Shown: one piece after another, positions 1 to 7,600 of the stretch
Layout: each line of letters opens with the position of its first letter
Position numbering within the stretch: the first letter of the stretch is position 1
Source: an uncultured Photobacterium sp.
GTDB taxonomy: Bacteria; Pseudomonadota; Gammaproteobacteria; Enterobacterales; Vibrionaceae
Assembly (NCBI RefSeq): GCF_947502415.1
Contig: NZ_CANMZV010000004.1
Coordinates: 124,001-188,000 of the forward strand
Reading direction: 5' to 3'
DNA: 64,000 nt
Program-made: the position numbers and the translations under genes
The notes under the pieces: model-generated
Told to the model about the DNA's origin: nothing
Seen by the model: only the letters and a program-made list of their open reading frames with translations
Databases searched by the model: none

Positions 1-359
1 ATGAGTACACTGTCGAGCATGAGCTGGGTCACCTTGCCTGGGCGCAGCATCTTGATAGTTCATGGTTTTCTAATTTAGAAAAACGACTTAAAAAGTACAC
101 ATCGGCAGAAAATCAACACATGCTCAAGCCCTACGCGCGTGGCTATAATTGCGCTGGTAAAGGAACTGTAATGAGTTATGAATACGATATTCTTCCTATT
201 TACTCGAGCCCAGATATTTTGTACCAAGGTGAAGCATGCGGGGATATGAAAGAAGCGGATAATGCTCGTATGGTAAGAGATTACGCGCGTGAACTACGAC
301 AAAAAGTAGCAGACGATGAAAATCGTTCTGTTCTTGGCGTATACTCGAGTAAAACCTAA
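1..359 (+). CDS. Metzincin-type zinc metalloprotease, C-terminal fragment
   Basis: The reading frame is open from the window edge (codons in phase with base 3) to the TAA at 357-359, giving about 118 residues, so the N-terminus is outside the window. It opens with HELGHLAWAQH, an exact HExxHxxxxxH zinc-binding motif of metzincin proteases. About 41 residues after the third histidine comes GTVMSYEYD, which fits the Met-turn. Cysteines in YNCAGKG and GEACGD may form a disulfide, as expected of a secreted enzyme. The protein would cleave peptides outside the cytoplasm. The exact metzincin subfamily cannot be told from this fragment. An internal ATG at 120 is not the true start, because the catalytic motif lies upstream of it. 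Confidence 0.8.
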   Translation, partial: EYTVEHELGHLAWAQHLDSSWFSNLEKRLKKYTSAENQHMLKPYARGYNCAGKGTVMSYEYDILPIYSSPDILYQGEACGDMKEADNARMVRDYARELRQKVADDENRSVLGVYSSKT

Positions 360-400
360 CGCCTCGAACTGCCAAAATTCCATATCACAAATAGCAAAAA

Positions 401-432
401 AACCCGGCATTAATCTAAATGCCGGGGTTTTC
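401..432. terminator. Bidirectional hairpin terminator
   Basis: CCCGGCATT (403-411) pairs perfectly with AATGCCGGG (418-426) around a six-base loop. A-rich sequence lies on the left and T-rich sequence on the right. It separates the convergent metalloprotease gene and fruA and can serve both. Confidence 0.85.
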
Positions 433-456
433 ATTTATGACTTGTCGTTGACTTTA

Positions 457-2196
457 TTACTTGGCAGTTGCCGCTACTAATTTCTCTTCATCGGATTTTT
501 TCAGGAAAGCGTATGTCACGCCGGTAACCAGCGTACCAGCCGCAATCGCAACCAGATACATCAGTACAGGTGTAATTGCATTCGGAATAAACAAAACAAA
601 CAGACCACCGTGAGGTGCCATCAGCTTCGCACCGAACAACATTGAAAGCGCACCGGTCAGAGCACCACCCGCCATACAACTTGGGATAACTCGCATTGGA
701 TCACGTGCCGCAAACGGAATTGCACCTTCAGAGATAAAGCACAAACCAAGCACAAATGATGCCTTGCCTGCTTCATTTTCACTTTCAGTAAACTTACGCT
801 TGGCAAGGAATGTCGCCAGTCCCATACCCAGCGCAGGGACCATACCCGCCGCCATTACAGCAGCCATTGGCGCATAAGTCTGAGATGCCAGCAGGCCAAC
901 ACCAAAGGTATATGCCGCTTTGTTTACCGGACCACCTAGATCGAAACACATCATGCTACCCAGAATCACACCCAGCAATACTGCATTGGCTGAACCCATG
1001 TTATTCAGGAACTCTGTCAGACCTGTCATCGCCGCAGATACCGGGCCACCAACCACATAAATCATGATAAGGCCGGTGATCAGGCTAGATGCCAGAGGAA
1101 TGATCAGAATTGGCTTCAGCGCTTCCATGGACTGAGGTAACTTCACATTATCAGCAACCATCTTGGCGCTGTAACCAGCCAGGAAGCCCGCCACGATACC
1201 ACCAAGGAAACCGGCACCGGTTGAACTCGCCAGCATACCGCCGATCAGACCCGGAGCCAGACCAGGACGATCTGCAATCGAGAATGCAATAAAACCGGCC
1301 AGAACTGGTACCATCAAGGCAAATGCCGAACCACCACCGATAGTCATCAGCGCCGCAGCCAGTGTGCCCTCTTCTTTAAATGCTTCGATACCGAAGACAA
1401 AAGACAGAGCAATTGCCAGACCACCCGCCACAACAAGTGGCAGCATGTGAGACACACCCGTCATCAGGTGCTTGTATGCACCAGTCTTTTCTTTCTTCTG
1501 ATCTTCAGCACTAGAAGATGCGCTTCCCTGATGCTGATAAACCGTTGCTGTTGCAAACGCTTTCTCCAGTTCCTGGCTTGTTTTCTTCAATGCCAAACCG
1601 GTGCTGGTTTTATACAGTTTCTTACCGTCAAAGCGAGATAAATCCACTTCAATATCAGCAGCAATCACAACCAGATCTGCCGCCGCGATTTCCTCTGCTG
1701 TCAGCTGGTTTTTCGCCCCTACAGATCCGCGGGTTTCAACCTTGATTTCATGTCCCTGACGCTTGCCTTCATCTTCCAGCGCTTCAGCAGCCATGAAAGT
1801 GTGAGCTACGCCGGTAGGACAGGCTGTAATAGCAACAATTTTCTTGGTACCGGTAGCAGTTACAGAAGTGACTTCTTTAACTTCGCTCAACAGAGTCGCT
1901 TCAACAACCGCCTTTTCCAGAAATGCTTTCGGATCAGTCAGGCATGCATCAATCGACGACTGATAAACCATCTTTCCTTTAAAACGGCAGGTATCGACGT
2001 CAGTGTTTGCCGCAATAACGATGTAATCAGCATCGTTGATCTGAGCCGATGTCAATGCCTTAACCGGCATTACCGTTGACTGGCACTCGATGTCTGCCGT
2101 CCATTTCAATTCCGCTGCGGCTTTTTCCATTAAGCCGGCAGCAATAACACTATTTGCAATACCGCTAGGGCAAGCTGTTACAACTGCGATTTTCAT
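457..2196 (-). CDS. fruA: PTS fructose transporter, EIIB'BC
   Basis: Inner-membrane permease that imports fructose and phosphorylates it to fructose-1-phosphate, taking phosphate from FruB. It has 579 residues against 563 in E. coli. The order is an N-terminal EIIB-like domain (about 1-100), a second EIIB domain with the phosphocysteine loop TACPTGVAHTF (Cys126), a linker, then the multi-spanning EIIC domain (about 245-570) with GGPVNKAAYTFGVG and ISEGAIPFAARDP. Unlike the remembered E. coli protein, the first EIIB-like domain keeps a TACPSG loop with Cys9. The ATG has a GAGGG Shine-Dalgarno seven bases upstream. It is the last gene of fruBKA, 21 bases after fruK, and is expected to be Cra-repressed from the shared promoter region. 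Confidence 0.96.
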   Translation of the reverse strand: MKIAVVTACPSGIANSVIAAGLMEKAAAELKWTADIECQSTVMPVKALTSAQINDADYIVIAANTDVDTCRFKGKMVYQSSIDACLTDPKAFLEKAVVEATLLSEVKEVTSVTATGTKKIVAITACPTGVAHTFMAAEALEDEGKRQGHEIKVETRGSVGAKNQLTAEEIAAADLVVIAADIEVDLSRFDGKKLYKTSTGLALKKTSQELEKAFATATVYQHQGSASSSAEDQKKEKTGAYKHLMTGVSHMLPLVVAGGLAIALSFVFGIEAFKEEGTLAAALMTIGGGSAFALMVPVLAGFIAFSIADRPGLAPGLIGGMLASSTGAGFLGGIVAGFLAGYSAKMVADNVKLPQSMEALKPILIIPLASSLITGLIMIYVVGGPVSAAMTGLTEFLNNMGSANAVLLGVILGSMMCFDLGGPVNKAAYTFGVGLLASQTYAPMAAVMAAGMVPALGMGLATFLAKRKFTESENEAGKASFVLGLCFISEGAIPFAARDPMRVIPSCMAGGALTGALSMLFGAKLMAPHGGLFVLFIPNAITPVLMYLVAIAAGTLVTGVTYAFLKKSDEEKLVAATAK

Positions 2197-2217
2197 CTTG
2201 ATACCCTCTGATCCGAA

Positions 2218-3177
2218 TTAACTCTTCACACTTTGATTTGAGATTAGGACACTTTCTTTTACGGTCAGTACTGCATCGATATCCTCAACGCCGACCCCCA
2301 CCTGACTTACAGCTAACGCCGAAAGTGCAGTGGCAAAACTGAGTGTCTCTTGTTTGGTCCAGTTCTTGAGTTTCCCCCAGCACATCCCGGCAACCAAAGT
2401 GTCACCTGCACCAACGGTACTCACCACATTCATTTTTGGCGGGCGAGAACCCAGCCAGCCTTCACTGTCGAGCCACATCACACCTTCTGCGCCCAATGAC
2501 ACCACAACGTTCGCGATGCCTTTGTCGGCCAGCTGTTCCGCCGCTTCGATCAATTCCTGTTCTGTTTCTAACTTACGACCAGCCCAGTCTGACAATTCCT
2601 CATCATTCGGCTTAACCAGCCACGGCACCGCATTCAGGCCTGCAGCCAATGCAGCTTTACTGCTGTCGAAAAAGACAAACTTTCCTTGCTGCTGCAACCG
2701 CGCCACCCAGCCTGCGCACTGCTCAGGGGAGAGCCCGGCAGGCAGGCTGCCTGCGATAACAAACACATCATGGCTTTCTGCCAGTTCAAACAGAGTCTGC
2801 TCAAAGTTAGCGACATCCTGCTCAGATACAGTCACACCAGGGAAGTTGATATCGCTGACCTGACCGCTGGCTTCCACCAGCTTGACATTAATTCGGCTGG
2901 CCCCACGCACACGAACAAATTTATCTGTTACACCAAGCTCTTCGAATAACTGGCAGAATGGCTCCTGATTATCTGCGCCCAGTAAACCGGTTACCGTTAC
3001 ATCGGCACCCAGCTCTGCCAGCACCTTGGCAACATTCACCCCTTTACCTGCCGGGTGCAGGCTACCTTTTTCCACCAGGTTTACGGTGCCTGCTGTTAAG
3101 GCATTCAAGTTCCCGGTCAGATCCAGTGCCGGATTTAAGGTGACAGTGACAACTTTTGGCATTTCGTTTTTACTCAT
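2218..3177 (-). CDS. fruK: 1-phosphofructokinase
   Basis: Cytoplasmic PfkB-family kinase that converts fructose-1-phosphate and ATP to fructose-1,6-bisphosphate, feeding imported fructose into glycolysis. It has 319 residues, near the family size. Visible motifs are NPALD near the N-terminus, the substrate-side AGKGVNVA, and the ATP-site motif TVGAGDTLVAG with the catalytic aspartate. Its ATG overlaps the fruB stop by one base (TAATG), indicating translational coupling, and GAGGG lies just upstream. Fructose-1-phosphate is the known inducer that releases Cra, so this enzyme also removes the operon's inducer. Confidence 0.96.
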   Translation of the reverse strand: MSKNEMPKVVTVTLNPALDLTGNLNALTAGTVNLVEKGSLHPAGKGVNVAKVLAELGADVTVTGLLGADNQEPFCQLFEELGVTDKFVRVRGASRINVKLVEASGQVSDINFPGVTVSEQDVANFEQTLFELAESHDVFVIAGSLPAGLSPEQCAGWVARLQQQGKFVFFDSSKAALAAGLNAVPWLVKPNDEELSDWAGRKLETEQELIEAAEQLADKGIANVVVSLGAEGVMWLDSEGWLGSRPPKMNVVSTVGAGDTLVAGMCWGKLKNWTKQETLSFATALSALAVSQVGVGVEDIDAVLTVKESVLISNQSVKS

Positions 3178-4295
3178 TACTTACCCTCACCCAAGCCATC
3201 TGTGATAGCCTGTCCGATGGCCTGAAGTGCCTGATCTGCATCCGCACCATTTGCTGTAAATTCCAGTTCGTGCCCCTGTTTCACACCCAAAGCAATCACC
3301 TTCATCAGGCTCTTGGCATTTACGGCTTTACCGTCACCGTTAAGATTGGCAACCAGAATGTTTGATTCGAACTTCTTAGCCACACTCACCAGCATTGCGC
3401 CCGGACGCGCATGAAGACCATGAGGATTACGGATTTTGAAAATTTCGGAATTACCCTCAACCAGCTCCTGGGTCAGCAAAGTCACAACCTTGTCAGCATC
3501 TCCCGCAAACAGCTTGCCTGCCTGCTGCTTATACAACAGCTGCGTCAGGTAGTTGATGTTGTTAATATGGGAGCCGTTACACGCTGCAACCATCAGCAAA
3601 CCTTTTACCGGGTTGCCCTGTTCAACAAACGGTACTTGTGGGGTAACAAAAGAAAGGGTCGTCTTAGTCACATCTTTGCCCGTTTTCGCTAACCATAACC
3701 CCTGACCGAGATAAGTCGCCCCTGAAGCAATCGCATCAGCAACACTGACATTACCTGCGGCCTGACGGTTCTTGATTAGGCCGGCTGCAACAGCAATCAG
3801 CTGAACCAAATCGGTTGCAGGAAAGTCCTGCTGAACCAAAGTCGTATCAAAATCTGCTTCAAGCTGTGATTCACCGTTCAGAATCTTAATCAGTTCATCA
3901 GCACTATTGCTCTGCTGAAGTTTCGCTTCAACGCCGTCACTTGAAAGCACTTTGGTCAGCTGCTTGAGGATGCCAAGGTGCTCATCGGATTTAGCCGCAA
4001 TACCGATTGCCAGATAAGCGGTTTTACCATCCCCCCAATCTACCCCTTGCGGAAAATGATGAACACGGACACCGGTCTGCTTTACCAGGCCTCGAGTATC
4101 TGTCGACCCGTGCGGAATGGCGATACCGTTACCCAGAAAAGTGGAATTCTGATTTTCACGAGCCAGCATTCCATTAACGTAGCCAGTCTCAACAAGCCCC
4201 TGCTGTTCCAACCCTGTCGCCAGAGCCTTAATCGCTTCTTGTTTGTCAGCTGCTGACTGCCTCAGCTGAATATCATTGGTTGATAGTGACAACAT
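3177..4295 (-). CDS. fruB: PTS fructose EIIA / HPr-like fusion (FPr, diphosphoryl transfer protein)
   Basis: Cytoplasmic phosphocarrier linking PTS Enzyme I to FruA. It carries an N-terminal EIIA-Fru domain with active His62 (GIAIPHGST), a central modulator region, and a C-terminal HPr-like domain with active His295 (HGLHARPGAM). I place the start at the ATG at 4295 (MLSLSTND) rather than the GTG at 4331. The ATG has GGAG five bases upstream and gives 372 residues aligned with the 376-residue E. coli protein. It is the first gene of fruBKA and is divergent from cra, with Cra-type operators in between. Confidence 0.95.
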   Translation of the reverse strand: MLSLSTNDIQLRQSAADKQEAIKALATGLEQQGLVETGYVNGMLARENQNSTFLGNGIAIPHGSTDTRGLVKQTGVRVHHFPQGVDWGDGKTAYLAIGIAAKSDEHLGILKQLTKVLSSDGVEAKLQQSNSADELIKILNGESQLEADFDTTLVQQDFPATDLVQLIAVAAGLIKNRQAAGNVSVADAIASGATYLGQGLWLAKTGKDVTKTTLSFVTPQVPFVEQGNPVKGLLMVAACNGSHINNINYLTQLLYKQQAGKLFAGDADKVVTLLTQELVEGNSEIFKIRNPHGLHARPGAMLVSVAKKFESNILVANLNGDGKAVNAKSLMKVIALGVKQGHELEFTANGADADQALQAIGQAITDGLGEGK

Positions 4296-4388
4296 ACCCT
4301 CTCCAGTATCCGGTTGATGCGGCAAAAGCACTTTCGCTCTGTCTTTTACCTTTCCCTACACACCTAAAATTAGTTTAAATCAGCTTTA

Positions 4389-4402
4389 CTGAATCGATTC
4401 AG
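4389..4402. promoter_or_regulatory. Putative Cra (FruR) operator 1
   Basis: Perfect palindrome CTGAATCGATTCAG matching the Cra consensus TGAAWCSNTTHA. It lies about 95 bases upstream of the fruB start, on the fruB side of the divergent region. Confidence 0.75.
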
Positions 4403-4454
4403 CAAAAGCTGAAAATAAAAGCTCCAGCAAAACCCATTCGGTTTTATTTGCTTT

Positions 4455-4470
4455 GCTGAAACCTTTCAGC
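4455..4470. promoter_or_regulatory. Putative Cra (FruR) operator 2
   Basis: GCTGAAACCTTTCAGC contains TGAAACCTTTCA, a close Cra site. It lies mid-way between fruB and cra, six bases from the next site. Confidence 0.75.
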
Positions 4471-4476
4471 TGACAT

Positions 4477-4492
4477 GCTGAATGGTTTCAGC
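4477..4492. promoter_or_regulatory. Putative Cra (FruR) operator 3
   Basis: GCTGAATGGTTTCAGC reads on the other strand as TGAAACCATTCA, again a Cra-type site. It is about 84 bases upstream of cra and could give autoregulation as well as fruBKA control. Confidence 0.72.
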
Positions 4493-4575
4493 TAACATTG
4501 CAATTGTTCCGTATCAGATCATTTGCCAATATATGATCCGCCGCACAATTCTGTTGGGATCGAGAAAAAACCAGA

Positions 4576-5559
4576 ATGAAGTTAGATGAAATTGCAAAAC
4601 TGGCCGGGGTGTCGAGAACGACCGCCAGCTACGTTATTAACGGCAAGGCCGCTAAATACCGGATCAGTGAAAAGACACAACAAAAAGTCATGGCTGTCGT
4701 TAATGAGTTTAACTTTCGGCCTGATCATGCCGCGACATCCCTTCGTGCAGGCAGCAGCCGTTCTTTCGGCCTGATCATTCCTGATCTCGAAAACAGCAGT
4801 TATGCCAAGCTGGCCAAGTTACTGGAGCGGGATGCCCGTAAAGCCGGCTATCAACTCATTATCTCCTGCTCGGACGATAATGCCGAAACCGAGATGAAAG
4901 TAGCTGATACTTTACTCAGCCGCCGAATTGATGCCCTGCTGGTTGCGAGTGCCCTGCCGCCGGATCACCCTTTTTACAAAAAGATCCAGGCTAGCGGCGT
5001 TCCCGTTATCGCTCTCGACCGTGCGATGGATGATGAGGTCTTTGCCAGTGTGATCAGTGAAGATTTGGATGGCGCTTTCGAACTGACCCAAAGCCTGATC
5101 AATAAAGGTATTAACAGCATCGGCCTGGTTGGTGCTGTACCTGAGCTGGGCGTATCAAAAGAACGTGAACAGGGATTCCTCGCCGCGATTCAAGCCAAAC
5201 AGCCAGAGATAAGCACACTGGTGTCCTATGGTGAACACTTCAGTCAAGCTCAGGGACAAGAAATGGTTCAGCAATGGATTAACGAAGGCACGATGCCGGA
5301 TGCTATTCTGGCAACCTCCTATACCCTGTTTGAAGGCGTGCTGGATTGCTTGCTTGCCAACCCGGAACTAATGCAAAAAACGCAACTGGCAACCTTCGGT
5401 GACAACCGCCTGCTGGACTTTCTGCCAATCCGAATTCAGTCACTGCCACAGCAGTTTGAATTTATTGCCGAAAATGCTCTCGAACTGGCACTCAACGCAA
5501 CAGCCGGACGCTACAGAACGGGTGTGGAAGTAGTTCCGCGGAAAATAAAACATCGCTAA
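4576..5559 (+). CDS. cra: Catabolite repressor/activator, LacI family
   Basis: DNA-binding regulator of fructose use and central carbon flow that releases DNA when it binds fructose-1-phosphate. The 327 residues match the family. The N-terminal LacI helix-turn-helix reads MKLDEIAKLAGVSRTTASYV, followed by a hinge region and a periplasmic-binding-protein-like effector domain (about 60-320) containing FGLIIPDLENSSYAKLAK. The gene is divergent from fruBKA across about 280 bases holding three matching operators, the standard arrangement for a Cra-controlled fru operon. The orthologue in E. coli is unlinked to fruBKA, so the linkage here is a Vibrionaceae-type layout. Confidence 0.93.
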   Translation: MKLDEIAKLAGVSRTTASYVINGKAAKYRISEKTQQKVMAVVNEFNFRPDHAATSLRAGSSRSFGLIIPDLENSSYAKLAKLLERDARKAGYQLIISCSDDNAETEMKVADTLLSRRIDALLVASALPPDHPFYKKIQASGVPVIALDRAMDDEVFASVISEDLDGAFELTQSLINKGINSIGLVGAVPELGVSKEREQGFLAAIQAKQPEISTLVSYGEHFSQAQGQEMVQQWINEGTMPDAILATSYTLFEGVLDCLLANPELMQKTQLATFGDNRLLDFLPIRIQSLPQQFEFIAENALELALNATAGRYRTGVEVVPRKIKHR

Positions 5560-5647
5560 CACCAGATGCCCTGAGATGAATACGCTTTAATTGGATTGGT
5601 CAGGGCTCAATCTGTCAGTTCCAAAATCACGATGTAATCGGATCTGA

Positions 5648-5803
5648 CAGGTTGCTCTAAGTCGCCTTTGTCGGGTAGACGACACCACTATCAAAGTAGA
5701 TTACAACACCCTTGATACTGCGGTGGTAATTTCAGAAGATGCGCGTGACACCCTTGCACAGCTAAAGGCTGTTCTTAATGATGAAACCAAAACAACGAAG
5801 TAA
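5648..5803 (+). pseudogene. Possible decayed gene fragment
   Basis: A 51-codon frame opens after a TGA at 5645-5647 and ends at TAA 5801-5803. It has no suitable start codon near its beginning. The translated end contains KVDYNTLDTAVVISEDARD followed by a lysine- and threonine-rich tail. It looks protein-like, with an amphipathic helix, but I do not recognise the family. It may be the tail of a deleted gene. Confidence 0.25.
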
Positions 5804-5893
5804 ATTGTGCCTTTGCTATTAGCGAAAATGTTCTATAAGGAGCACTGAGATAATGTAGTTAAGTCACCAATGTTGATAGCTGATGACTCAAAA

Positions 5894-5924
5894 AGAAGTA
5901 CACTATAAGTGTGCTCCTCTTTTT
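5894..5924 (+). terminator. Hairpin with T-tract
   Basis: AGAAGTACACT (5894-5904) pairs with AGTGTGCTCCT (5908-5918) with one mismatch and one G-T pair around a three-base loop. CTTTTT follows. It could terminate leftover transcription from the cra side. Confidence 0.5.
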
Positions 5925-6313
5925 GTTCTGGATGTCTCGTAATCTAATCAGGTTTTCTATCTCATATGCACAAACTGGACTGTTCTGAAGTGGGCAACTT
6001 CCCGCCAAAAATCTAGATCATGTTTGTCCCGATGTGTGCCAGCTGAATCTCTGCTAACTCGCCTCTTTCCCTGAGCGACTTAGGGCGATCACTCTAAGTC
6101 TGTGAAATTTCCAACGCCCCTTTTAGAAAAATCGGGCTAGGAAAACCAGTTCAAAAGCGCCTCACCCATCAAATATTCATCTCGACATAAAGCTGCGTTT
6201 CTCAATAGTTATTATCACTATTAAATTAGCCATTTTCACCACCCCTTCAGTCACCACACCTAATGATAAATAATGTATTATTACCATAAAATCATGCAAT
6301 TAAAACCAGCAAG

Positions 6314-7591
6314 ATGACTAAGCAGAGTTATAGTGAAGGCATAAACGAATGGGGGTGGGATCGCGACCGCGAAATCACAAAACCGAAGCATTTTGTGAAT
6401 GCTGCGTTCACTCCCCTTCATTTACGAGAAACCTATGTCCCTGAAACCAACCAGCCCTTACCAAAAGTAAAAGTAAAAGAAACGGCTGAGCCAGAGGCGC
6501 AATTTGAATACACCGTAGAAATTGCTTGCACAGAAGAAGAATTACAGCTCTCTGGCATTCAGATGTTTGCGCTGGGAAAAACCCAGAATGAAAATTCTGT
6601 CGCCTCATGGAAACAGAAGCTACACCACGAAACGGGTCATGTTCTATTTACTTGCTCAGTGATGGAAAACGAACCGAAAACACTTCATCACTCCTTTATT
6701 ATTGGCGTGAACAGTGCTCTTCGGGTTCAAGATGTTATGCCATCAGAAAAAGGAACATCTGTCGCCAAAGAATCGTTCATTCCGATAAAGCCCGCCGTTC
6801 AGGTTGGGCAGCTATTAGGATGGCCCGCGGAAGGATTCTTTTATCACTTTATTGATGGCGAGCTTATTCATGAATACCGACTGCTAGGTAAAGGGTGCCT
6901 GGCTTTTCAAGTGACCGCATCTACCGCGGCGAAAATTTCAGATCAGCTTCTCTTTCCACATTGGCAAACGGTCATATTGCTGCCATGGAAACGTAAGGAG
7001 CAAATTGTAGCAAGGCAACACATCCTGTACTCACAAGAAAAGATGTCAAACCAACAGCTTGGTGAGATCACACTAAGTTGGTTAGATGAGCACGGTTGTG
7101 CATTGGACATCGAAAAGATTGTAGCTTCCCGTTCATTGCCAATAATGCCACGTGAAAAAGAAGACGAAAGCGAGGCCGATGACGCTGCTTCCGAGCCTAG
7201 TTACCATGTCGTCGCGATGAAAGATGATAATTCAGCGAGCGAATGGTGGAGCGATATTGCACCTAAATACAACCTTACGGCAAAAGGGCTACTGGATTTA
7301 AACCCAAGTTTTGATGACGATCCAATGGCACTAAAATTAGGCGATGTGCTTTCAGTGGTATCGAATAAGAACCAACAAAGCACAATGAAAACAAAAAGTA
7401 CGTTACCTCCATTGAAGCCTCCTTATACCGTAGCTCCATTTGGGAATCTCCACTATCAATACTGGCAACGGATGCTTGCCTCCCAGGTAGTCGCGCTACA
7501 TTCTTCAAGCCAATTGACACCTACATTTCCTGTTGTGAACGTTGCGCAGACAAAACATTGTCAATCCGCCCCATTTACCTTTTCTGGCTAA
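6314..7591 (+). CDS. LysM-domain protein, putative partner of a peptidoglycan-hydrolase effector
   Basis: 425 residues with no signal peptide (MTKQSYSEGINEW). The central part is an unrecognised beta-rich region. Around residues 295-350 a LysM-like segment is visible (SYHVVAMKDDNSASEWW, then LLDLNP and LGDVLSV), which normally binds glycan chains. The gene starts ten bases before the M23/GH19 gene and is surely co-transcribed with it. Proteins of this kind are known beside type VI secretion cargo, where they may act as adaptors, but no vgrG, hcp or PAAR gene is visible here, so that role is inference. Alternatively it is a second peptidoglycan-binding toxin component. Confidence 0.6.
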   Translation: MTKQSYSEGINEWGWDRDREITKPKHFVNAAFTPLHLRETYVPETNQPLPKVKVKETAEPEAQFEYTVEIACTEEELQLSGIQMFALGKTQNENSVASWKQKLHHETGHVLFTCSVMENEPKTLHHSFIIGVNSALRVQDVMPSEKGTSVAKESFIPIKPAVQVGQLLGWPAEGFFYHFIDGELIHEYRLLGKGCLAFQVTASTAAKISDQLLFPHWQTVILLPWKRKEQIVARQHILYSQEKMSNQQLGEITLSWLDEHGCALDIEKIVASRSLPIMPREKEDESEADDAASEPSYHVVAMKDDNSASEWWSDIAPKYNLTAKGLLDLNPSFDDDPMALKLGDVLSVVSNKNQQSTMKTKSTLPPLKPPYTVAPFGNLHYQYWQRMLASQVVALHSSSQLTPTFPVVNVAQTKHCQSAPFTFSG

Positions 7592-7600
7592 CAGGTCATT

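Larger units (their letters stand above)
5560..6313. other. Long intergenic region between cra and the effector locus
   Basis: About 750 bases without an intact gene. It holds a short unrecognised coding remnant (5648-5803) and a hairpin followed by T residues (5894-5924). The rest (5930-6313) shows no open frame or motif I recognise. It sits at the boundary between conserved chromosome and the accessory effector locus, where decayed sequence is expected. Confidence 0.6.

Noticed and set aside
2330-2863. 177-residue plus-strand frame
   Set aside because: Antisense to fruK, which has all its catalytic motifs and operon context.
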